64,000 nt of DNA. It comes from Micromonospora humi. GTDB taxonomy: Bacteria; Actinomycetota; Actinomycetes; Mycobacteriales; Micromonosporaceae. Below, piece after piece: positions 34,713 through 41,740 of the stretch. Under the pieces are notes generated by a model that was not told where the DNA came from, did no database searches, and saw nothing but the letters and a program-made list of their open reading frames with translations. The position numbers and the translations under genes were made by a program. The DNA lies in NCBI RefSeq assembly GCF_900090105.1, contig NZ_FMDM01000005.1, forward strand, positions 124,001-188,000, in the 5' to 3' direction. How positions within the stretch are numbered: position 1 is the first letter of the stretch; each line of letters opens with the position of its first letter.

Positions 34713-35000
34713 TCATTGGAGCGGAGGGCGGGCGGTCCAGCCGACGAAGCGGTCGGACAACTCCTGGGGATCCGGGTTCTGCTTGAGCAGGTCGGCGGTG
34801 GCGTCGAACAGGCAGGTCGCCATGTAGATCGACAGGGCGACGCGGTCGCGCCGGTAGTCCATCAGCAGCAACAGGCGGGCCGGCTGGCAGGGCCAGGGGC
34901 CCGCGCAGGCCCGGCAGAGCCAGCGCGGTCGCATCGGGGTGTGCGGCCGGACGGCCCGGCGACCACGATCGGGTACGGGGGAGGCAGACGGCGCACTCAT
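34713..35000 (-). CDS. Small cysteine-containing actinomycete protein (CRACAGPWPC motif)
   Basis: A 95-residue protein with basic N-terminus, then HTPMRPRWLCRACAGPWPC and a helical C-terminus (IYMATCLFDATADLL, then SDRFVGWT). The CxxCxxxWxC core followed by a two-helix region recurs in small Micromonosporaceae proteins sometimes labelled flavin reductase, a label not supported by anything visible here. The cysteines could bind zinc or iron. It ends tail-to-tail with the DinB-like gene. Confidence 0.6.
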   Translation of the reverse strand: MSAPSASPVPDRGRRAVRPHTPMRPRWLCRACAGPWPCQPARLLLLMDYRRDRVALSIYMATCLFDATADLLKQNPDPQELSDRFVGWTARPPLQ

Positions 35001-35085
35001 CCCCCGATCGCGCTCGCGTTGGTATCGATCGTCAACCCCTATCGCTGTTATCGACCGGCGAGCAGTCGGCGGCGCCCGCGCCTCG

Positions 35086-35208
35086 GTGGTCGCCTCCCGG
35101 CGCGACTTCCCGGCCCCGTATCAGGTACTCAAGATGGGCCAGATCTGGCGGAAGTCGGACGTCGAAGAGTGGGTACGGGAGCACCGACCGGAACTGTCGT
35201 CCGACTGA
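35086..35208 (+). pseudogene. Truncated or degenerate helix-turn-helix (excisionase/MerR-like) fragment
   Basis: From GTG 35086 the frame encodes SRRDFPAPYQVLKMGQIWRK followed by SDVEEWVREHRP, a near-consensus recognition helix and wing of AlpA/excisionase-like DNA-binding proteins. The N-terminal HTH helices expected before it (normally xxEIAELLGVSRQRV) are not recognisable: the in-frame upstream codons are Arg/Ser-rich and overlap the 5' end of the minus-strand gene. It looks like a remnant or a frameshifted gene. Confidence 0.5.
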
Positions 35209-35213
35209 GCCGC

Positions 35214-35284
35214 CGATCATGGAGTTGTGGCACCTCTGATATCGGCCGCAACCTGACATCCAAGGCACCACAACTCCTAGATCG
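35214..35284. repeat. REP-like inverted repeat downstream of dnaB
   Basis: Arms 35214-35230 and 35268-35284 pair over 17 bp with two mismatches (shared core GGAGTTGTGG / CCACAACTCC), separated by 37 bp. It lies just after the dnaB stop on the minus strand and may act as its terminator, or be a small mobile palindromic repeat. Confidence 0.6.
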
Positions 35285-35319
35285 ACGCGATCGGCAGAGA
35301 TCTTGGAGCGAGACGGCGC

Positions 35320-36723
35320 TCAGACGATGGCCATGTCCACGAAGCGCGACAGGTGTAGCTGGGCCGCAACCGTCACCGTGTCGGTCGGACCATTTCTGTG
35401 CTTGGCAACAATGAAGTCCGCCTCCCCGGCTCGCGGCGACTCCTTGTCATAGTAGTCATCACGGTGCAAAAGGATGACAACGTCGGCATCTTGCTCAATA
35501 GAGCCAGATTCCCGCAAATCAGACAACTGGGGACGCTTGTCGGTGCGCTGCTCGGGGCCACGGTTCAGCTGACTCACCGCGATCACCGGGCACTCGACCT
35601 CCTTGGCCAGCAGCTTGAGGCCACGGGACAGGTCCGCGACCTCCTGCTGCCTGCTCTCGGTGCGCTTCGGTGACGTCATGAGCTGGAGATAGTCGACGAC
35701 GATCAGCTTCAGGTCGTGCTTCTGCTTGAGCCGGCGCGCCTTCGCCCGGATCTCCATCAGGTTCATGCTCGGGGTGTCGTCGACGAAGAGCGGCGCCTCA
35801 CTGATCTCGCCCATGCAGCGGGCCAGCTTGGTCCAGTCATCGTCGGAGAGCTGCCCGCTACGAAGAATGTGGAGCGGTACACGGGCCTCGGCCGAGAGCA
35901 GTCGCATGACGATCTCGACCTTGCTCATCTCCAGCGAGAAGATGGCCGCAGCTTGGTTGGCGCGAATAGCCGCATTTCGGGCAAAGTCCATTGAGGCGGT
36001 CGACTTGCCCAAACCAGGCCTGCCCGCCACGATCACCAATTGCCCGGCGTGCAGGCCGTTGAGCAGGCGGTCGAGGTCGGTGAAGCCGGTCGGCACACCG
36101 GTCATCACGCCACCCTGGGCGCCGACCGCCTCGATCTCGTCCAGCGTCGGCTGGAGCATGTCGGCCAGGATCGCGAAGTCCTCGCTGACCCGCTTCTCGG
36201 TGATCTCGTAGACGGCCTGCTGGGCGAGGTCGACGATGTCGTCCACGTCGCGGCTGCCGCTCGGGCCGGTGCCGTAGCCGAGCTGCACGATCCGGGTGCC
36301 GGCCTCGACCAGCCGGCGGAGCACGGCCCGCTCGCCGACGATGCGGGCGTAGTAGGCGGCGTTGGCGGCGGTGGGCACGCTGGCGATCAGCGTGTGCAGG
36401 TAGGGCGCGCCGCCGATACGGGCGAGGTCGCCGGAGTCGGCCAGCGCCGCCGCCACGGTGATCGGGTCGGCCGGTTCACCGCGACCGTAGATGTCGAGGA
36501 TCGCGTCGAAGACGGTGGCGTGCACCGGGCGGTAGAAGTCGTTGGTCTTGAGGATCTCCACGACGTCCGCGATGGCGTCCTTGGAGAGCAACATGCCGCC
36601 GAGGACGCACTGCTCGGCGGCGACGTCCTGGGGTGGGGTCTTCTCGAAGGACGCGTCCCGGCGCTGCGGCTCGGACGGTTGTCCTCCGGTGCGTTCCGCG
36701 CGCGTCTCGTCGGTGACCGACAC
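35320..36723 (-). CDS. dnaB: Replicative DNA helicase DnaB
   Basis: A 467-residue hexameric replication-fork helicase. The N-terminal domain has PPQDVAAEQCVLGGMLLSKD; the RecA-like C-terminal domain has Walker A VAGRPGLGKSTASMDFARN near residue 240, IFSLEMSKVEIVMRLLSAEA, Walker B KLIVVDYLQLM and ESGSIEQDADVVILLHRDD. No intein is present. From about the Walker A codons to the end (36040 down to 35320) codon use changes sharply to many A/T-ending codons, unlike the first half and the neighbours. GTG 36723 has AAGGGGGG upstream. First gene of the conserved dnaB/ribosomal block. Confidence 0.97.
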   Translation of the reverse strand: MSVTDETRAERTGGQPSEPQRRDASFEKTPPQDVAAEQCVLGGMLLSKDAIADVVEILKTNDFYRPVHATVFDAILDIYGRGEPADPITVAAALADSGDLARIGGAPYLHTLIASVPTAANAAYYARIVGERAVLRRLVEAGTRIVQLGYGTGPSGSRDVDDIVDLAQQAVYEITEKRVSEDFAILADMLQPTLDEIEAVGAQGGVMTGVPTGFTDLDRLLNGLHAGQLVIVAGRPGLGKSTASMDFARNAAIRANQAAAIFSLEMSKVEIVMRLLSAEARVPLHILRSGQLSDDDWTKLARCMGEISEAPLFVDDTPSMNLMEIRAKARRLKQKHDLKLIVVDYLQLMTSPKRTESRQQEVADLSRGLKLLAKEVECPVIAVSQLNRGPEQRTDKRPQLSDLRESGSIEQDADVVILLHRDDYYDKESPRAGEADFIVAKHRNGPTDTVTVAAQLHLSRFVDMAIV

Positions 36724-37118
36724 GGGTCCCCCCTTGCTGCGTCGGATCGGGTCCAGCTCTATCGCCGGGGTATGACAACTTCCGCCGACCCTCCGGTCGA
36801 TCGGGGGTCATCGCCCGGCGGTCGCTGGCCACGATACGGAACCCGAGGTCAGCCACCAACCGGACCGGTGGACGAGCTTCGGGACAACCTGTGGACGCAG
36901 GGGGACCGACATGTGCGCAGGGTGTGCACAGGGTGTGGAAAAGTGATGGGGAATTCCGGGCCTATTGCTCCTGACCTGGGCTTTTCCCATCCCCACCCTG
37001 TGGACGGAAGATTTCAGGTCGAGCCTTGTCGCCGTTCGTCCCGTACTATCGCTGCGAACGGCTGCACCTTGACAGCGGATTGCACTTTCGGGTTGAGGAG
37101 AAGGGTCACGCTCCGGCC
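36724..37118. other. Intergenic region with DnaA-box-like 9-mers
   Basis: About 395 bp between divergent dnaB and a membrane protein gene. It holds TGTGGAAAA (36934-36942, one mismatch to the DnaA box TGTGGATAA) and two weaker TGTGGACG-type sites (36890 and 36999), plus TGTGCACAG. The open frame upstream of GTG 37119 has atypical codon use and is not considered coding. Confidence 0.5.
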
Positions 37119-38627
37119 GTGAGACACCGGGACTGGGCAGGCGGGGAGGACACCCCGCGCGTGCGCCGGCCGAGCGGTTCCTGGGACACCTCCGCCGGTC
37201 CGCGTGCGGTCGACTCGTACGCGCCGGAGCGCCAACGCACTCCGAGCCGCCGACGGGCGATCGAGCGTGGCCAGGACGAGCCGGTGGACGCCTACCTGCC
37301 GCGCTGGGCGGTCGAGTCGGGGATCAGCCGGGCCGACGGCGGTGGTCGGCACGCCGCGCCCGACGACGACGAGGACGTCGAGGTCGAATCGCCGTCCTCG
37401 GGTGGCGGCTGGCGGGCCGACGCCGGGTGGCGCCGCGACGACGACCGACGTGAGGTGCGGGCCATCGGCGCCGCGCCGGTGTCGGATCACACCGCCGAGT
37501 GGACCCTGGACGCACCGCAGGAGCGGGGGTACGTCGGGAGCCGGCGCGCCGAGGGTGAGGACGAGCCGGTGTCGGGCACGGTCCCGCGCAGCCGGCCCCG
37601 CCGGGCGGCGACCCGCAAGCCGGAGGTGACCTGGTCGGGGCTGCCCGAGGAAGCGAGCCCGGGTGGTGACAGCGGCGGGTGGGAGGCGGAACGCCCGACG
37701 CGGCGGAGCCGGCGGTCGACGTCGAGTTCCTCCTGGCCGCCACCCGCGGTCGACCCCTGGGAGCGAGGGCGGGCGGTCGAGCCGGCGCCGGTGGAGCAGC
37801 CGGCGGTCGACCCGTGGGACGCGTCGGGCGTGCAGGAATGGGGTCGGGGCGCCACCGGGACGAGGTGGGAGCGCTCGGAGAATCGGTGGGACCGGACGGA
37901 GCACACCGGCCAGTGGGACAGGTTCACCGACACCGGTCACCTCGACCGGGTGCGCGACACCGGCGACCGGTACCCGGCGGTGGACCCGTGGGACCGTACG
38001 GCGCCGCCGGTCCGGGAGGGCTGGGCGTCGCCGGAGCAGATGGAGGAGTTCTGGTCGGGCACCCGCCTGGCCGGTGACGATCCGCGCTGGATGGAGACGC
38101 CGACGTCGGCGCCCCGGTCGCCGATGGTCGCGTACCCCGCTCCGCGTCCCCGGGCCGCGCCTCGTCGCCGGCCGGCGGAGCCGGTCGGGGCGGGCGGGTC
38201 CGCGTTACGGCGCGGGATGGACACGATCGGCGGCGGGCAGTGGGGCCGGCGGCTCGAGGACGACCTGCTGGACCCGGATCCGGGTGGCCCGCTGCGACCG
38301 TTGGTCTACACGGCGGCCTGCTACCTGGTGCCGGCGGTGCTGCTCTTCCTCGGTCTGGTGTTCCTGGACGGGCAGGCGCCGCCGGGGTGCGTGACCGACA
38401 TCAGCGGCGGCGGCTGCGACTCACCGCGGGCGCACGCGTTCGCGTCGTTGTCGGCGGCGGCGCCGCGGTTCGGGCTGGCGTTGGTGAGCAGCCTCGTGGT
38501 GGCCGTCCTGCTGCGTCAGGTCGGGACGACGTGGCGGTCGGCGACGGTGGCGCTGGCGGCGGCCGTGGTGGGCGGCGGGTTGTCCACGGTGGTGATCAGC
38601 GCGGTGACCGGCCAGGCGATCGGCTGA
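37119..38627 (+). CDS. Trp/Asp/Arg-rich protein with C-terminal membrane domain
   Basis: A 502-residue protein of unknown family. Residues 1-385 are polar and disordered-looking, rich in W, R, D and E, with recurring AVDPWE/DR units and WDRxxxTG units (TGQWDRFTDTGHLDRVRDTG). The C-terminal 110 residues hold three hydrophobic helices (PLVYTAACYLVPAVLLFLGL, FGLALVSSLVVAVLL, ATVALAAAVVGGG). GTG 37119 is used; a GAGGAGAAGGG tract lies 14 nt upstream, somewhat far. A hairpin terminator follows. It is divergent from dnaB. Confidence 0.72.
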   Translation: MRHRDWAGGEDTPRVRRPSGSWDTSAGPRAVDSYAPERQRTPSRRRAIERGQDEPVDAYLPRWAVESGISRADGGGRHAAPDDDEDVEVESPSSGGGWRADAGWRRDDDRREVRAIGAAPVSDHTAEWTLDAPQERGYVGSRRAEGEDEPVSGTVPRSRPRRAATRKPEVTWSGLPEEASPGGDSGGWEAERPTRRSRRSTSSSSWPPPAVDPWERGRAVEPAPVEQPAVDPWDASGVQEWGRGATGTRWERSENRWDRTEHTGQWDRFTDTGHLDRVRDTGDRYPAVDPWDRTAPPVREGWASPEQMEEFWSGTRLAGDDPRWMETPTSAPRSPMVAYPAPRPRAAPRRRPAEPVGAGGSALRRGMDTIGGGQWGRRLEDDLLDPDPGGPLRPLVYTAACYLVPAVLLFLGLVFLDGQAPPGCVTDISGGGCDSPRAHAFASLSAAAPRFGLALVSSLVVAVLLRQVGTTWRSATVALAAAVVGGGLSTVVISAVTGQAIG

Positions 38628-38641
38628 CGTGCGGAAGCGGA

Positions 38642-38677
38642 GAAGGGCCCGCACCGGTTGTCCGGTGCGGGCCCTTC
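38642..38677. terminator. Strong bidirectional hairpin terminator
   Basis: GAAGGGCCCGCACCGG (38642-38657) and its exact complement (38662-38677) flank TTGT. It lies between the convergent membrane protein gene and rplI. Confidence 0.9.
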
Positions 38678-38693
38678 CGTCGTGCGGTGGGTG

Positions 38694-39140
38694 TCAGCCC
38701 TTGACCACGTTCAGGTCGAACTTCGCGGTCACCTCGGGGTGCAGGCGAATGCTGACCGGGTAGGCGCCGAGCGACTTGATGTGGCCGGGCGTCTCCAGCC
38801 GGCGGCGGTCCAGGGTCGGACCACCGGCCGCCTTGACGGCGTCGACGATCTCGGCCGGGGTGACCGAGCCGAAGAGCCGGCCGCCGTCGCCGGCGCGGGC
38901 CTTCAGGTTGACCTTCAGGCCCTCGAGCTGGCCCTTGATCTCGTTGGCGTGGCCGAGGTCGCGGACCTCGCGGGCCGAGCGGGCCCGCTTGATGACCGTG
39001 ACCTGCTTCTCGGCACCCTTGGTCCAGGCGATCGCGAAGCCCTGCGGCAGCAGGTAGTTACGGCCGAAGCCGTCCTTCACCTCGACGATGTCGCCCGGAG
39101 AGCCGAGGCCGGACACCTCCTGAGTAAGGATGATCTTCAT
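38694..39140 (-). CDS. rplI: 50S ribosomal protein L9
   Basis: A 148-residue bL9. The N-terminal 23S-binding domain is [20 protein letters not shown] with [16 protein letters not shown]; the C-terminal domain has [15 protein letters not shown] and ends in FDLNVVKG. Last gene of the rpsF-ssb-rpsR-rplI operon, 14 bp after rpsR. Confidence 0.98.
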   Translation of the reverse strand: MKIILTQEVSGLGSPGDIVEVKDGFGRNYLLPQGFAIAWTKGAEKQVTVIKRARSAREVRDLGHANEIKGQLEGLKVNLKARAGDGGRLFGSVTPAEIVDAVKAAGGPTLDRRRLETPGHIKSLGAYPVSIRLHPEVTAKFDLNVVKG

Positions 39141-39154
39141 GTCCGTGCCTCCCC

Positions 39155-39394
39155 TCAGCGTGCCGTGGCCGTGTACGGCAGGAGCGCCATCTCGCGGGCG
39201 TTCTTGACCGCACGGGCGATCTGCCGCTGCTGCTGCGAGGTAACGCCGGTCACCCGTCGAGCGCGGATCTTGCCGCGGTCGGAGATGAACTTGCGCAGCA
39301 GCGCGGTGTCCTTGTAATCGATATAGGTGATCCCGTCCTTGTCGAGCGGGTTCACCTTCTTCTTCGGCTTGCGCAGTGCCGCAGCCTTCGCCAT
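39155..39394 (-). CDS. rpsR: 30S ribosomal protein S18 (cysteine-free form)
   Basis: A 79-residue bS18 with [20 protein letters not shown] and [20 protein letters not shown], ending [12 protein letters not shown]. The four zinc-binding Cys/His positions of the C+ form (CxxC near residue 14 and NC...H near 50) are replaced by NPLD and VTSQQ, so this is a zinc-independent C- paralogue. Start ATG 39394 has AGGAGC upstream; the longer frame is not used. Confidence 0.97.
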   Translation of the reverse strand: MAKAAALRKPKKKVNPLDKDGITYIDYKDTALLRKFISDRGKIRARRVTGVTSQQQRQIARAVKNAREMALLPYTATAR

Positions 39395-39435
39395 TGCTCT
39401 TGCTCCTGGTTTGCGATCGCGGGCGCTCGGCGCCA

Positions 39436-39954
39436 TCAGAACGGGGGCTCCTCGTCGAAGTTTCCGCCGCCCGAACCAGCGCGGGAGGGGGCCGGGGCAG
39501 CCGAGGCCCAGGGGTCGTCGAAGTTGCCTCCGCCGCCACCCTGGCCACCACCGCCACCACCGCCGAAGCCGCCGCCTCCGCCACCGGAGCGGGACATCTT
39601 CTGCACCTTCGCCGTGGCGTAGCGCAGGGACGGGCCGATCTCGTCGACCTCCAGCTCGATGACGGTGCGCTTCTCACCCTCGCGGGTCTCGTACGACCGC
39701 TGACGCAGCCGGCCGGACACGATCACCCGGGCGCCGCGCTGCAGCGACTCGGCGACGTTCTCGGCGGCCTGGCGCCAGACCGTGCACGAGAGGAACAGCG
39801 GCTCGCCGTCCTTCCACTCGCCGGACGCCTTGTCCATGAACCGGGGCGTCGAAGCGACCCGGAACTTGGCGACCGCGGCACCGGAGGGGGTGAACCGCAA
39901 CTCGGGGTCATCGGTCAGGTTGCCGATGACCGTGATGGTGGTGTCTCCTGCCAT
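39436..39954 (-). CDS. ssb: Single-stranded DNA-binding protein
   Basis: A 172-residue SSB. OB-fold residues 1-110 ([40 protein letters not shown]) are followed by a Gly-rich disordered linker (about 120-160) and the acidic partner-binding tip FDEEPPF. ATG 39954 has GAGGAG 7 nt upstream; two in-frame ATGs upstream (39960, 39972) lack this spacing. It lies between rpsF and rpsR as in most bacteria. Confidence 0.97.
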   Translation of the reverse strand: MAGDTTITVIGNLTDDPELRFTPSGAAVAKFRVASTPRFMDKASGEWKDGEPLFLSCTVWRQAAENVAESLQRGARVIVSGRLRQRSYETREGEKRTVIELEVDEIGPSLRYATAKVQKMSRSGGGGGGFGGGGGGGQGGGGGNFDDPWASAAPAPSRAGSGGGNFDEEPPF

Positions 39955-40052
39955 GACCATCTCCTCGCGCACTCATCGTTGTGCCGTACAGGCTCTCAGA
40001 GCCCTCCGACAGCGCGGATGAGGCTTGATCCGGACGTGCCGGGTCTAGATGC

Positions 40053-40343
40053 TCAGCGCATCTCCGGGCGAATGACCTTGGTGCGCAGCACCGACTCGTT
40101 GAGTCGGAGCTGACGGTCCAGCTCGGCCACGGCCTCCGGCGTCGCCTGGAGGTCGACGACGGCGTAGATGCCCTCGGCCTTCTTGTTGATCTCGTACGCG
40201 AGGCGCCGGCGGCCCCACACGTCGGTCTTCTCCACCGAGCCACCCGCGGTCCGGATCACGTTCAGGTACGTGTCGAGAGACGGGGCGACGGTGCGCTCCT
40301 CGAGGCTGGGATCGAGGATCACCATGACTTCATAGTGACGCAA
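40053..40343 (-). CDS. rpsF: 30S ribosomal protein S6
   Basis: A 96-residue bS6 ([37 protein letters not shown]). Start codon TTG 40343 follows AGGAGGTGA, a near-perfect anti-16S match that is also the 3' strand of a leader stem. First gene of the ribosomal/ssb operon, which S6 and S18 probably regulate through that leader. Confidence 0.97.
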   Translation of the reverse strand: MRHYEVMVILDPSLEERTVAPSLDTYLNVIRTAGGSVEKTDVWGRRRLAYEINKKAEGIYAVVDLQATPEAVAELDRQLRLNESVLRTKVIRPEMR

Positions 40344-40353
40344 GACGTGCTCA

Positions 40354-40396
40354 CCTCCTGTGGGCTAGGCGGCCACGGTCCTTCCGTGGCAGGAGG
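40354..40396 (-). ncRNA. S6:S18 ribosomal protein leader motif of rpsF
   Basis: In the rpsF mRNA, CCTCCTG (40396-40390) can pair with CAGGAGG (40360-40354), the rpsF ribosome binding site. Inside, CCACGG and CCGTGG form a second stem with AAGGA loop, and the strand between the stems begins CCG. Outer stem occluding the ribosome site, inner hairpin and a bulged CCG match the described S6:S18 autoregulatory RNA. Confidence 0.75.
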
Positions 40397-40944
40397 TCGT
40401 GCGTCGTTGCCCGCCGGTGCCGGGGGAACCCGGCCGGACGCGGACAACCGGACCAGGATAGCCGGTCCGGACGATCATGCCGGGGCCGGTGGTCCGAGTG
40501 GCTCCGGAGGCGGCGACAGGGGCCCACCTCCGGCGTCGCGCGCCGAGAAGGTGGACCCCTGTCCACGGGGCCGCGAGGCGTCCCGTCCGCATTCCTTGGG
40601 TGGGACCTGGGGAGGAACGACCACACCGATGAGGTTGGATCGAGGACGCCCCGCGGAGCTTTATCATGTTGTCACCTGGTGTGACCATACAGCGGCTCTC
40701 GTCACCACTTGGGGTAAATGCAGGAATTCGTCCAACTGGTGGATCGTGCCCCGTCGTGCCGGGCCGCACGGCGGGGCGTCCCGTTGCCGGGGGCCTTGCC
40801 TGCCCGTGCCGTGCTGTGGACCACGTCCGGGCGGAGCGTCGACCATCGATCTCACCTCGGACAACGACCGCGGGGCCAGGTGGTGACGCGCACTCGGGGC
40901 CGCGACCCCCGCGTGCGAGTACGCCGGGTGTCGCCGGGGCGACG

Positions 40945-40950
40945 TAGGCT
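40945..40950 (+). promoter_or_regulatory. -10-like TAGGCT for nfo
   Basis: TAGGCT ends 7 nt before ATG 40958; no Shine-Dalgarno. Confidence 0.5.
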
Positions 40951-40957
40951 GCCCTGC

Positions 40958-41740
40958 ATGCGAATCGGAGCCCACGTCGATCCGGCCGACCCGCTGGCCG
41001 AGGCGACCGCCCGGGAGGCGGACGCGGTGCAGTTCTTCCTCGCCGACCCGCAGGGTTGGAAGGCCCCGAAGCCGCGCGAGGACGCCGAACGCCTGCGCGC
41101 CGCCGACGTCGACCTCTACGTCCACGCGCCGTACGTGATCAACGTGGCCACGCTCAACAACCGGATCCGCATCCCGAGCCGCAAGCTGCTCCTCGGTCAC
41201 GCCACCGCCGCGGCGGCCGTCGGCGCCAAGGGCCTGATCGTGCACGGCGGTCACGTCAACGCCGGGGACGACCTCGCCAAGGGCTTCGACAACTGGCGCA
41301 AGACCTTCGCGTACGCGGCCGACTCCGGCGGCTTCCCGCTGCCGGTGCTGATCGAGAACACCGCCGGCGGTGACAACGCCTGCGCCCGCCACCTCGACGC
41401 ACTGGCCCGCCTCTGGGACGCGCTCGGCGACCACGAGGTCGGCTTCTGCCTCGACACCTGTCACGCCCACGCCGGCGGCGAGGAGCTGCTGGGCCTGGTC
41501 GACCGGGTGAAGGCGATCACCGGTCGGATCGACCTGATCCACGCCAACAACTCCAAGGGCGCCTTCAACTCGGGCCAGGACCGCCACGACAACCTCACCG
41601 GCGGCACGATCGATCCCGAGCTGCTGGTGGCGGTGATCCGGGCGGCCGGCGCGCCGGTGATCGTCGAGACTCCGGGAGGCGTCGAGGGCCAGGCGTCCGA
41701 CATCGCGTTCCTGCGCGGCCAGCTGGGCGCCACGGCATGA
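40958..41740 (+). CDS. nfo: Deoxyribonuclease IV (AP endonuclease, Nfo family)
   Basis: A 260-residue TIM-barrel endonuclease IV that cuts 5' of abasic sites. Zinc ligands appear in [57 protein letters not shown] and IVETPGG. It starts with the typical MRIGAHVD. It overlaps the next gene by ATGA. It sits inside the otherwise conserved rpsF-ponA block on the opposite strand. Confidence 0.92.
   Translation: MRIGAHVDPADPLAEATAREADAVQFFLADPQGWKAPKPREDAERLRAADVDLYVHAPYVINVATLNNRIRIPSRKLLLGHATAAAAVGAKGLIVHGGHVNAGDDLAKGFDNWRKTFAYAADSGGFPLPVLIENTAGGDNACARHLDALARLWDALGDHEVGFCLDTCHAHAGGEELLGLVDRVKAITGRIDLIHANNSKGAFNSGQDRHDNLTGGTIDPELLVAVIRAAGAPVIVETPGGVEGQASDIAFLRGQLGATA

Larger units (their letters stand above)
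40344..40957. other. Divergent intergenic region upstream of rpsF and nfo
   Basis: About 610 bp without a convincing gene; reading frames here (including an upstream extension of nfo) lack normal third-position bias. Next to rpsF it holds the S6:S18-type leader structure. Around 40660-40700 (TTATCATGTTGTCACC then TGTGACCATAC) it is AT-richer with a partial dyad, plausibly promoter and operator for rpsF. Next to nfo it holds TAGGCT. Confidence 0.6.

Noticed and set aside
34716..35414. Plus-strand 232-residue frame across the CRACAGPWPC gene and into dnaB
   Set aside because: It crosses two better-supported minus-strand genes and a repeat; composition is not coding-like.
37026..37118. Longer start for the Trp-rich membrane protein gene
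   Set aside because: The upstream codons lack G/C third-position bias and lie in the dnaB-side regulatory region.
40718..40957. N-terminal extension of nfo
   Set aside because: Codon bias is absent and endonuclease IV proteins start at MRIGAHVD, which follows a leaderless promoter element.
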